DNA from: Ianthella basta
Lineage: Eukaryota; Porifera; Demospongiae; Verongiida; Ianthellidae
Direction of reading: 5' to 3'
DNA length: 64,000 nucleotides
Assembly (NCBI GenBank): GCA_964019415.1
Contig: OZ025879.1
Coordinates: 3,264,737 to 3,328,736, forward strand
Positions within the stretch are counted from its first letter, which is position 1, and the number at the start of each line of letters is the position of its first letter. Under the pieces are notes generated by a model, which saw only the letters and a program-made list of their open reading frames with translations, had not been told where the DNA came from and did not search any database. This document shows positions 50,439-61,800 of this stretch, piece by piece. The position numbers and the translations under genes are program-made.

Positions 50439-51120
50439 CCGTATACGTACATGTTTTCGCGGGATGTATATTTCATGAATGCCCCTTACCTGACAAATTT
50501 TTGCGATTTTAATTTTGCAAAGCCCTGTAAATTTTGCAAATGGCTCCCTTTCTATGGAAGATGTCACCACCTAGAGTGGCTCAGGCATCAATGTACACTT
50601 TGGTTCGTTCTACTGGCACTTTAAGGATCATTTCTGACCGTTTACGGATGTCTTCGTTCCATCTAAGTAGTTGCGTTCGTGGATATAACGCTTCCAAGGA
50701 TGTCTGGTCTGCATTGGTAGGAGCAGTTCTCCAGCGTGAACAGGAAAACGGAACAGCAAAGATCCTTACACGGTGGCAGTCCAGAAAGACGGCCTGACTG
50801 TGGGACATGTTCCGCGCACCGTATCCCTGCCTTTGCTCTGTGTTTGTTTCGGCGGTGGCTCGATGGTGTGCATAATTACTGGAGCATCAATTACTCGAGC
50901 TGACAAGTCCTTGGTAAAGACGTCTACGGTCTTAAAAGTATCTTTGATCGTCTTCTTGGCCATTCCCACAAAAGAAATGTTTCTTTGCTACATTCTTACC
51001 CTTTTAAGCCCCTCCTTCTACATACATATTGACCTGGGAAATTGTAAGAATTTTCACAAACCTCCATGGATTCGCGAAATTCGCGAAAATAACATCCCGC
51101 AAAAATTTGTACATATACAG
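50439..51120. mobile_element. TIR transposon with HIRAN-like reading frame
   Basis: Terminal inverted repeats of about 30 bp (CCGTATACGTACATGTTTTC left; CTGTATATGTACAAATTTTT right, reverse complement) share the GCGGGATG word. TA flanks both ends. On + the interior encodes CVRGYNASKDVWSALVGAVL, then after a frameshift VAVQKDGLTVGHVPRTVSLP and GGGSMVCIITG. That resembles a HIRAN-type nucleic-acid-binding fold (AVAV..DG..VGHVPR...GG.V...V.G). No transposase is visible, so it is non-autonomous. It lies in the last intron of the DEATH/TM gene. 51121-52135 has no other feature. Confidence 0.6.
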
Positions 51121-52135
51121 TATATCATGCATCTTAGCTCATGCTCTATAAAAAGTGCAGAAACTAGAAATAATAAAATTTTCTGTGGGTGTAAGACTAT
51201 ACGGTGCAACATTCTTGTATGTAGGGACCATGGTTAATGATCCACTGTGAAACAGCCTTTACTTGTTTCTGTCCTTTTTATGCCATCCCTACATCCTTAT
51301 TACTTTTGTTGAAAATTTTTATTATTTCTAGTATGTATAAGTTATAGCTCAGGGACAAGGACAGTGGCCAGAGTCCAATTCAAGGCCAAGGCCAAGTACG
51401 TAATTATATTCTGGCTAATGTCTGAGTCCATGGGCTACAACTTGTTTATAGTCCTTTGCCATGGTGCATTGAGAGAATGGCAACAACAACCGCCTTTACT
51501 CCCGATTCAGAGTAGAGACCATGTTTTGTTCATGCGGCAGAATCTTTTTAGAACGTTTGATCGCAGTAGACAACGTTTGCGTTTGCTGCGCAAGTGTTGA
51601 AGTTTGACTGGGATCACAGCTAGCAGACTAATGTAACTAAATACCTTTGATGCTCCCAAGGAGACCGAATCCTTGTGTGATGATCTGGATTAGATGGTTT
51701 TGTTGCGTGTGCAGCAAAGTGGAATTTCCTGTCTGTGACCGTGGAGGCGCTTCAAGTGAGGTACTATGCACTCTTTCCTCACAGTATAGCTAGCTGCTTG
51801 CTTTTTGATCTCTTCACATGCTCGGTGTAGCTAGCTATGTGCATTGCTTGTTTCTAATAAACAGAATTATGGCAATCTCCTTTCATGCATTGCTGAGCAG
51901 TGCATAGGTGTCTAATTGATTCACATCCTGATCAACACTTCTCAGGGTATATTCTGGATATACTTAGCATTGTCTAATCAATAATTTGATAATGTTGCAT
52001 ATATCCAAAATATACTCCACCATTAACCAGCCTGTTGCCATGGCAATGGAGTATAAGTACATGTCATCCTTTGCACATTCCTTTCTTATGTAATTCACTA
52101 TAAAATCATAATTATACTGTACCTTGACTTTGCAG

Positions 52136-53601
52136 GTAGTGAACTTCTACAGTCATCCGCAGTCCAAAGTTCAGATGACTCTGATGGCTCTGAACTAATT
52201 CTCGGTGATTACAATTCTTGGTACAGTATGATGATTCTGGATGGCCATGAAAATCTTTATTCAGCACTGCTGGTTGTCCTGTCTGTGATTGTTGTCATCC
52301 AGCTTGGTCTTACCATTGCACATGTCTGCTATTTGCAAGGCTCAGCTTATCATGGCAACTATCACAGCTCTCTGGCATTTGGCTTAGTTTTTGTCCTTCG
52401 CCTGATCACAAGATGTGGTCTTCCCCTAGTTTTGCTGTTGGTAACAATACATGTTACAAGGAAACGAGCTAACGAGGCTGTCCGTCAAAGAGACTTTAGA
52501 AGAAGAATTCAGGAAGAAAAAAATGAATCAGTGCTTAAGGAGGTTATTCACCAGTTCTGGAGTGAAGTCCTCGCAGGTGAGACTCGTATTGAAATACTGC
52601 AGAAGATTAAATGCCACTTTGCGAAAGCCCTCACCACCATGCATGTTGCATCATTGTGTGAAGCTGTTCTTTTGACACTTGCTCTGTGGAGGCTGGAAGC
52701 TGCATCATACATCCCTTCGCTATACCAACAGATGGAATACTCTGGAGCTGTGGTCCTGAATTTGTTGGACATTCTTACTTTCTTTATCTTGAATTTCTCC
52801 AGTGGTGTGATGTTCTCTGTTTTCTTCCTTGAAATTACAGTTAAACATCTTGTTGCTGCAGTAGTAAAGGTGAATGAATACAGTAAAGTTAAACTACCGA
52901 AAGACCTGAAGCGTGCAGCCAAAGCAACAGTTGACTGTATAGTGAGCAGCTGGACAGTTCTAGAGCTATCCCTTTATCTTGGTGTTCAAGTCTACAGTGT
53001 TATTATTCTAACCAGCGCAGCTGCACAAATACCACTTAGCTATGGTATTCTGGGTGACATGAGTCATTTCTCCTGGCTAATATTTGTGGGGGCATCAACA
53101 TTGCTTCATTTCCTTAGTACTTGCCCTTACCATGTACTAGTCATTCGTGGCACTGGCATTGTCCTTGAAGTGTGTGGGGTGTGCTGGCTATTGTACTTTG
53201 ATATCCCAAAATTTGGAGGCTTTCTGCAAATTATGTACATCACTATCCCAGGTGCATACCTGTTCTGGTACCTTGTTGCTATGACCTATCACGAGTACAT
53301 TGTGCTTGGACAGAAACCACGAGACAGCCGAATAAAGCATTATCGAAGATTAGGAAGAAATGCAGCTTTTCTGCTGCAGTGGACAAGTGTTCTTATCATT
53401 TCGATCACATGTGAATACCTACTACTGCAGTCAAGGACCATTGGATCCCAACCTCCCGTAGGAAGTGAAGTACCCCTCCATGTTTCTGAAACAATTTCAC
53501 GGACTGTGCAAATCGGATTGCATTTTGTTCAAGAAACTTGTGTCTGCTATGGAAATACTACAAGTTCGCTATGCTCTTGCCTTTCCCACCGTGGTTCCTG
53601 A
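52136..53601 (+). CDS. DEATH/TM gene exon 4, multi-pass membrane domain
   Basis: The acceptor TGACTTTGCAG|GT is in phase 1, matching the donor upstream. A Ser/Asp-rich stretch (QSSDDSDGSELILGDYNSW) leads into about nine hydrophobic segments. Examples are ALLVVLSVIVVIQLGLTIAH, LILNFSS-type helix 4 (LLDILTFFILNFSSGVMFSV), CGVCWLLYFDI and AAFLLQWTSVLIISITCEYL. A charged cytosolic loop (RKRANEAVRQRDFRRRIQEE) follows helix 2. I do not recognise the family; a receptor-like or transporter-like protein is possible. The exon could also be read from Met at 52228. Confidence 0.75.
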
Positions 53602-53750
53602 TGCTATATAGCTTTATGATCACTGTAACCGGTTTTATCTTCACGTGCATGTTCGTTGCAGTATAATTTTTGTATTAATCACCTTGCATGAGCTGTTATG
53701 GCTGTAAGCAGTATTTCCAGTAAGCGTATACTTTGTAGTTGCTACTTTGT

Positions 53751-53756
53751 AATAAA
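53751..53756 (+). promoter_or_regulatory. Polyadenylation signal AATAAA of DEATH/TM gene
   Basis: Canonical signal 150 nt after the stop codon on the plus strand. Confidence 0.55.
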
Positions 53757-54440
53757 TGCAATGTATAATTATAATTTCTTGCTTATATGGAATTGTGCAT
53801 GCATGTAGTACATAGTAAAGAAGTTGTATCTGCAGGACAAGTATTATGTCACTTGCAATTGCATGGATGTACAAGTTAATTGTCATTACCATGCAACGTA
53901 CATAATGTATACGGTATAATATTATACAGTGAACACGCAGTGCTTGCTGTGAGTTGCTTGCATGCTTCTCATAATCATTGCTTCATATGTGCATTTGCAT
54001 ATCACTTTATTTTAATTATACAAGTGAATATAATAATTATACAAACAGCAATTGATCCTGAAGACATCAACCTGTACAAGGTTCCATATGGCTAATGCTC
54101 AACAGTCTTTACCTATTGTATTGATTTGCATGTACTGTGTGTGCAATGTGTTGTGTAAACTTGTATGTAATTACACACATGATGCAAGCTGCAATGTTAT
54201 GTATGTTACAGATAATGCCAGCAGCAGCATTGTCCTATAGTATCAGCCTGGTGTTCCTCCCACTGTCCGGACTAGGAGAAGGGCAGGTTGTTGAGGAACC
54301 GGTGCAACATGTCCAAGGCCTGTAGGTCAAATGAACATGGGATACGACTGTGACACGTACAGCACCCATCAAGTACTCCAATACTACACCTAATGCTGTA
54401 CACTATGAATACAGAACACTATAAGGTTTCTAGGGATGCT

Positions 54441-54441
<1 letters not shown>

Positions 54442-54503
<62 letters not shown>

Positions 54504-54506
54504 ACA
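54442..54506. repeat. (CA)n microsatellite
   Basis: About 30 CA units with a single TCA interruption. The neighbouring 53760-54440 and 54507-54750 show no gene or repeat. Confidence 0.95.
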
Positions 54507-54750
54507 CGTCTGCCATGTGCATGGACCCTATAATATATACGTACTAGACGAATGCAAGGCATTGTGGGGGCGAGCGGGAAGTTTATTTTGTTTTTGTCCT
54601 CAATGGTTTTATTTTTTACTATTATCAAGAACATACATGCACACATGCATACAATTGCAATCAGGATTAAGTTAGAAATTAGTTGTAGCGCATGCTGTCA
54701 TAATAATATTGCCAGTGGGCAGATGGGTGGGGTCTGGGTATGACGGAGAC

Positions 54751-54932
54751 TACAGCTGATTTCAGAATGGTTGGCCAAAATGGCAAATGGCAGAATGGCC
54801 AAATGGCGTGACGTCACTAGTAGTTTTGCTGCTTGCTATTACGTCACGCCTATTGTTCAGTATTGCCTTTTGCTGTGACATCACATCATTTGCCATTTGC
54901 CATGTTGGCCAGTCATCCTGAAATCAACTGTA
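54751..54932. mobile_element. TA-flanked foldback MITE
   Basis: Inverted repeats of about 45 bp start TACAGCTGATTTCAGAATGG on the left and TACAGTTGATTTCAGGATGA on the right (reverse complement). GGCCAAAATGGCAAATGGCA follows in similar form in both arms. TA at both tips fits a Tc1/mariner-type MITE. The centre holds TGACGTCAC, a CRE-like palindrome. Confidence 0.85.
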
Positions 54933-55234
54933 CATCTGAACAGCCAGGAACTGGCAGCTGCGGTGTGCTAAATATTGCCTAATCCCATAATATAGCCAGC
55001 AAGAGTAAGAGAACTTAACTATCAAAGCAACAGCACACCTCCCACCTGGCCCATACAGTCCTTGTATGGCTAAACCGGCCAGTTCACCTTCACTATCTTG
55101 ACAGTCACCTGTCCAGCAGAAGAGTACACTGAAAGCCGGCACCAGAGACTGCGTAATGGCACCAGCGCAAGAGATTAAAGTACCCCGTCACAGAGGCGGC
55201 TGTAGCAAGCAAGCGTAAGATACCTTACTTACGT

Positions 55235-55453
55235 ACCAAAGATGGTAAACTATTGCACAAATGCTCGACAGCCCCCAAACTATTGCGCAATGCAGCGAAC
55301 GTTCCATATAAGGTAAAGTATTGCGCAACCTCGACGTACCAAAAACTATTGCGCAACCGCGACGTACCAAAAACTATTGCACAACTGCGACGTACCAAAA
55401 ACTATTGCGCAACCGCGACGTACCAAAAACTATTGTGCAACTGCAACGTACCA
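55235..55453. repeat. 28-bp minisatellite with TTGCGCAA palindromes
   Basis: From 55318 about five copies of a 28-bp unit (CGACGTACCAAAAACTATTG plus CGCAACCG) stand in tandem. Older, diverged copies extend back to about 55235. Each unit has the palindrome TTGCGCAA, the core of a C/EBP-type site. Open frames through it are by-products because 28 is not a multiple of three. Confidence 0.85.
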
Positions 55454-55542
55454 AACTTCCGGTTTTCGCACCACCCAGATGAGAGGGGCTTTGCTTCGCT
55501 CGCCCCAATAATGGTGAGTGGTAACTTGCAGTGAGTGGCCAG

Positions 55543-55564
55543 TGCACACACACACACACACACA
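55543..55564. repeat. Short (CA)n microsatellite
   Basis: Ten CA units next to a duplicated word GGTGAGTGGTAA that recurs near 55646. Confidence 0.85.
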
Positions 55565-55726
55565 TACAATACAATTTCGTATGCTACGGTGGATAGAAGC
55601 TACACCTACGTACACTCTTGTCTGTCAGGTGCACAGCCTATACATGGTGAGTGGTAATTTGCAGTGAGTGGCCAGTGGCAGTGTGTAGCTTGTGATGAGA
55701 GGTATACAATGTGCAGTGAGGCTCAC

Positions 55727-55813
55727 ATTTGCAGGCTGGTCCATGGGCACCATATGCCCAGCCTGGAACACCTGCAAGAAGGTCAGCCCCTGAGCACTCC
55801 GGGACTTGCCAGC
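55727..55813 (-). other. S10 exon with catalytic His
   Basis: Encodes AGKSRSAQGLTFLQVFQAGH and MVPMDQPAN. AGHMVPMDQP is the His signature of serine carboxypeptidases. Confidence 0.85.
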
Positions 55814-58800
55814 CTGTGAGTAAGAAGATGTACATAAAATGAAGGTACACTCAGGCACAAACTGACACAGATGGTTGGACTCATGATCACTGTGTGTGTA
55901 GTGTAGTGGAAACTATACATAAATAGGCCTATGGTTGGTGTGTATACACACCCTTCTCACCTCCACAGTTCCAACTTTCCAGCTGTTCACAGCAGCCTTG
56001 TTGAATGCATCCTGTGAGGTACCAAATACACTAAAGCTGAAAGGGCCAACAACCACTGTACATATGTCTGTGTAGTAACTGAGTAGTTGGCAGTCAATGC
56101 TGTCATTGCTGTTTATCATTATTAGGCTATTGTTATTACTATGGTTGTGCTTCTGTAGTGAAATGCATTATATAGTAATATTATTCTTACGTATGGTGTA
56201 CTATTAAGGAAATCTTTCTTTTTTAGAGCATCGGTAAACTGGTCACATCTTCCTCCGGAAATCAGAAGTATCAAGTCCGTTCCACTTTTCAAGAGTGCAT
56301 TAAAATCCTATCCTATGCCCTTACGTCATTCTCATCTTATGATGTCACCCAGTCTCCACTTTCCCGCCTATAGCTGCCCTATATAAGTCGCGACCCCTTT
56401 AAGTTTTGTACAACTGATGAAGCTCTCTGGATCGAAACGTCTTGTATTGTATTAATGATTCCCTGCTGTGACCTGCTCCAATATCTGCTTTCTCATCAAA
56501 ATCCTATCTTATGAATTAATTTTCAATTACAGACCATTTTTGTCAATCACAATCACATTCTATTCTTATCATCATTAGCTGGGCATATAACATTGCTATC
56601 GCTTGTGTGTATTGTATATGTTTTCAGGACTCCCAGGCAGACCAGCCATATGAGCTGATGGGACCATCAATAAAATAACCTAACCTAACCTAACATTTGT
56701 TCCTCTGTCATTGATTGTTATTGAACCGGTACTGTGAAGTGCACTGCATGAGCAGCTGTTCCGAGAAGTAGTGTAGGACATTACACTGATGACAAAGGAA
56801 AGTACAATGTGGGAGATGACCACACACGGGCAGATCGGAGAGTTTCATGGAGACCTAGAGACATGGACCTCATACATGGAGCTTCGTGGCCAACAATGTG
56901 GCCAATGCTGGGAAGCAATGCACAATCCTCCTGAGTTGCTGAGGCACCTCCACATACAGGCTGATTCAGAGACTGGCCGTGCCAAGCAAACCCACAGTCA
57001 CTTACAAGGACTTGGTGGAGAAAGTCACCAATTACTTTGCTCCAAAGCGCTTCAGGATTGTCTCCAGATTCAAGTTAAACTCACGTTCATAGCAGCCTGG
57101 TGAGTCCTTTACATGTTCGCATCGTTACAGAAACTTTTGAAATTTTGTGATGATGGTGCCCTTAGATGACATGTTGTGTGACCGTCTTGTGTGTGGTCTG
57201 GCTGAAGGACGGGTTCAGCAGTGCCTCCTGGCTGAAGGGGATCTCACCTTTGACAAAGCTCTGAAGATTGCCCAAGCAGAGCAATGGAACTGGTAGAACG
57301 AGATGCCAGGGACCTCCAGCAAGCCAGTGCACACAGCAGTGCTCTAGTCCATAAGGTGGCTCAGCCTCTGGTGACTTCCAGACAAGACACAGGCAGGAAA
57401 CCTTGTCACAGGTGTGGAGGGAGTCATTATCCCCCTCAGTGCTACTTCTGAGATGCTGAGTGTCATGCATGTGGGAAGAAGGGCCACATTAAGTGGGCAT
57501 GCCGAAGCCAGACCAAGGTTACCAGTGTGGTAAGTGAACAAGCCCCAAGACAGCCAGTTCACATCACCAAAGAGGACATTGTTGCTGCAGGAGTACTGTA
57601 TACATTGTACCCTCTCCAGGATCAAGCCATGAGACCCTTGAAAACCACAGTGAAGGTTGAAGACAGAACCTTGTCATGGAGGTGGACACTGGTGCCTCAG
57701 TAAGGCCATGCTGGGAAGCATCTGGCTGACACAACATGCCCCACCCCTCCAACTGAAAGACGTCAAGCTACGAACTTACAACGGGGAAGCAACTCCAGTG
57801 GTCGGGAAGTTGACTATTAAGGTGCAATACCAGGACCAAGAGGAGGGATTCCCTCTTGTTGACAACATTCTCATCACCAGTCATTCTCAGCAGGAGCACC
57901 TAAAGAACCTGGAGGAGGTCTTGAAGCGGCTGGAAGAGGCCAGCATATGACTGAAGCAGGAGAACGAACGTGGAGTACCTGGAGCACATGGCAGCACAGC
58001 AGATGGACCATGACCCTACCCTTTGCCCAGCATGGTTGGCTTGAATGTTTTAGCTGAGAGGACGCCCAGACATTTAAGTCAGGGACAAAAATAATTGACA
58101 AAAGGAACCCTGGCTACCCGGTAAACATGGTTCCTCTTTCACAATCACATCACCCTCACGCTACCACTGGTCAGTCCCCTGCAGAGCTGATGCTGGGCCG
58201 ACAGCTGACAACACGCCTAACTCTACTTCAGCCAGACATTGGCAAGAATGTCTGAGGTTACCAGGAGCAGCAGAATAGGGCACATAATGGTCACTCCGAG
58301 CCAAGAGAGGTCCAGCTTCGGGTGGAAGTGTACACCAGGAACTTTGGTCAAGGGCTGCCGTAGCTTCCTGGGGTCATCCAAAGGTCCAAAAGTCCAGTGT
58401 CTTACACCATCGAACTTGAAGATGGTCATGTTTTTTCACCAACGTGTGGGTCACTAAAGAGCTCGTAGAACTACAGTGCAACTAACAGTTGAGATGGATG
58501 ACTATCCCACCGTCGAGGTACTATCTCAGAACCCCGAATTGCCACCAACTGATCCACCACCTGCCTCAGCTGGGTACAGTGCTCGCTGTTCTACCTGCTC
58601 ACACAAGTCACCAGATCGTTATGGTGTGGCGATGAGACATTGACTAATGGGGGAGGAGATGTAGTGAGTAGAGTAGCAGTTGGTAGTGTCACTAGTCAAT
58701 GCTGTTTATTGCTGTTTATTATTATTATGCTATAATTATTATTATGGTTGTGTTTCTGTAGTGAAATGCGTTAGTAATATTATCAGGGCCGTAGCACCCA

Positions 58801-61800
58801 GTCCGGCCGGTCCGGCCATGGCCGAACTGTTTTTTGCTGCTGGAACAAAAATTCTAAATATTGAAGATATGCATTCTAAACACACTTTCAAATTGGGAGG
58901 GGTACTGGCCTAAGGTTAAACAACGTTCTAAAAGCAGAGTGGTCTTGTTACAGTGTTGCAGGACTTAGTTTGAACAAGGAATAGCCAGATACTTAGTTCT
59001 CCAACCAACCTTAACGGCGGCAGCCATTTTACGGATGTCGCATGACGTTTTTTGATGTTTTCTGATGTGTAAAATGGTGTGTTAATCGATCGCCGTGCAA
59101 AATCAGACAGCACGGTAGCGCTTCAGTCATGTACAGCGGATTTATGCAACCTTGCAACAGTTCCCACACCATGGGCAGTTGTTACCTAGGATACGGACTG
59201 GTACTGTAGTCACCTATTATATATTACCCTGTTCGTATCCTAGGTAAAGACCTCCCAGGTATGGGAACTGTTGCAAGGTTGCATAAATCCGCTGTACATG
59301 GATGTATGCATGCAGCATGGTGGTATATATTTGTACATGGGAACATGTAGCTAGAATGGGCATATGCATGCAATAGGATAGTCTCCTGTGGCAACCCTTG
59401 TTATTGCACACTCACATGTACACTTGCACTATAATACACAGGCGAAGAAACAGGGGATGGTAGCAAGATCGCAAGAGCGGCAAAATGTTGGCAGATGTAG
59501 GGATGGTGAAAATGTATTCAAAGTCAGCGCATGTTAATGACCTGGGTTTTGCATCGACCAGCCCTCCTTGTTGCATGGACTGGCTGGCCCCCCTCCTTGC
59601 ATGAACTGGCCCTCCTCCTGTTTTTGGAGGAAACATTTTTACACACCCTTTACATTGATGGTGTCTTCTATTCAAGGGTAGGAGAGATTTGTGCTGCCTA
59701 GCATCGGAGAGACAGCCAAAAAACCACTAGATTTCGATTTTTAATGCGCAATCTTCTTATTTCAATTATTACCTTCAAGTATTACCTGTTACATGGGACT
59801 TGATCGCCTTTCCTGCTGTAAGTGCCTGTTGGCCTATGTTACATTTTATCATACTCATTGAAGTTTTGCTGGGCCTAGAATTGCTCCAAAAGTACTCACA
59901 GAACATCTAAATGTCAAGAATTTTCCTGGGGGGGCATGCCCCCAGCCCCCCCCCCCCCTAGTTTGCGTCACGTCACCTATGGCCTGACCAGTTTTTATCT
60001 TGGTGCTACGGCCCTGAATTATTCTTACGTATGTTGTACTATTATTAGTATCAGCATAGTCACGTGATTGTACCATGCTTTATATTGTGCCTTTGTTCTA
60101 TTGTCATGGATTGTTGTTGAACTGGTCTGGTGAAGTGCGGTGCATGAGCGGCTGTTCTGAGAAGTAGCAGAGCGTACAGGTCACTCAGTCTGGTCTGGAC
60201 AATATATGGTACACACGTCCGGTGCAAGCTAAGTATCGACATGATAGTTAGCTTGCATCACATGCATTAAGTATGTAGCTAGTTAGCTTGAAACACAAGC
60301 TTAACTAACTGTCAAGCAACAACAATGCCTCAGCCACTATTGTTTGTACACTAGTTATAGATACATGTGCTCACTACAGCAACCCCCTTTCCCTCCCGCT
60401 CTAGTCTTGTGTAGCTGTATCGCCATTTTGCTCAGACTCCGCCCTCTGAAAAGATGTCTTTTGGGAGGGTGGAGTCGGAGCAAAATGGTAGTCGGGCTAC
60501 GCAAGATTACTCCTGCTCATGCCAACCTTGCCACTCCAATCCATGTTCAAAGTCCAGTTTTGGCCACCCACATAGTTGCATATGAAGTCCTGATCACCGC
60601 TGTACACAAGAGCTGCACAACAGATGGGGCGAAGTGAGTGAGAAGACTGCATAAGCGTACAACACCCCCACCCCACCACTGGTGTTCCCATTCACTGGTA
60701 AGAACCTGGCAGCATGTGTTGGAAATGTTATCCCACCTCTTCTCTTGTGTGCCAGAACAACCTCCACATCATTCTGGAAGCTGTCAATCCAGTCACCAAG
60801 AAGCTACACAGACAAAGAGGGCAACACACAGTGCCATGCAATCACACACTGATTATAGCTACATGTGCGCATGGGCTAATCATAAAGTTGCACTCTTCAC
60901 ACGCAGAACAAGGAGTCACAAGCAAACTTCAGATTACTCTACTGTACATTTCGTGCATGTGCTACAGTTACCTACATACTTGCACAACAGAATAAGTAAA
61001 CCTCTGCTACAAGTTCAATATCTATTCCACCTAGTAGCACATACAACAAACCCTGAAGAGTTGGCACAGCGTAGTTCCAATGAGCTGCCCACATGTACAC
61101 AAGTGGCTAAGGGCATAGCTTGCCAGTTGGCTCATGACAATGTGCCGTTCATGTAGTGTGTTTACTGCTCACCAAGAAATGAACCAGCATGTTGCACTCC
61201 TGCCACTTGACATGGTCGGGGATGCCCAACTCAGCACGGATGTCACTTCGGGCAAGGAACCTATCCACCTACACAGAGCAGAAATTACACCACAATACAA
61301 TGCTGAATAGCATATAATACACAGCAACTTTTGTCTATGCCCAATTCGAAATGGAGCACAGTTGGAATGGATCATTAGAGCTGCAGCCCCACATAGTATA
61401 TGTAAAAGGAAGCAACACATGCAATGTGAGAGTTCACCATGCATGTTCATACACAGCTGCACATAACTATACCAGCACTACATGGTATGCATGATGGTGT
61501 GTGAATCTCACTACAGCTTACACAAACCTTAACCAAGGAACGTACAATCTAGCTCACCTGTGAGAAGTCGTAGCAGAGGGGTGGATAGGTACACTCCTTC
61601 CTGATATCATATACATTGATGCTACAATCAGATGTGGAAATGTGTAAAACAGAAAACAAAACGCGAGACAAGTTAGGATAGATATACGTACAGAATCGAG
61701 GGTGTGTAAATAACTCTGAAAGTCAATTCTAAGAAATGGGAACTGCTACTGTAACACACAGCAGCTGTGTGTGCAATATACTCTTTGAGTCCTACCGCAA

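Larger units (their letters stand above)
45160..53601 (+). other. Gene model: DEATH domain fused to multi-pass membrane protein, 4 exons
   Basis: Coding exons 45160-45162, 45229-45523, 46897-46977 and 52136-53601 total 1,845 nt, or 614 aa plus stop. Phases agree at each junction (0, 1, 1). Introns are 66, 1,373 and 5,158 nt. The N-terminus (about 17-95) is a DEATH domain. Residues about 100-170 form a polar, acidic linker (QSSDDSDGSELILGD). The C-terminal two thirds has about nine hydrophobic segments. DEATH domains mediate homotypic contacts in apoptosis and innate immunity. The membrane part is not recognised. Exon 3 rests on splice sites and phase alone; omitting it also keeps frame. AATAAA is at 53751. 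Confidence 0.6.
56072..60178 (+). mobile_element. Ty3/gypsy LTR retrotransposon, internally deleted and nested
   Basis: The 5' LTR (56072-56780) and 3' LTR (58660-60178) share several blocks, such as GAAATGCATTATATAGTAAT with GAAATGCGTTAGTAATATTA, and CATGAGCAGCTGTTC with CATGAGCGGCTGTTC. Each LTR is split by a later insertion. A purine-rich tract (GGGGGAGGAGA) abuts the 3' LTR. Interior frames on + show gag (CDRLVCGLAEGRVQQCLLAE), a CCHC knuckle (CHACGKKGHIKWAC), a protease start (VEVDTGAS) and an integrase C-terminal part (SPAELMLGRQLTTRL). RT and RNase H are deleted. The whole element lies in the intron between the Asp and His side of the carboxypeptidase gene. Confidence 0.8.

Noticed and set aside
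54436..54675. Open frames through the CA repeat
   Set aside because: Low-complexity translation of a microsatellite.
55253..55534. Repeat-containing open frame
   Set aside because: It is a product of the 28-bp minisatellite; the frame shifts between units and no family motif is present.
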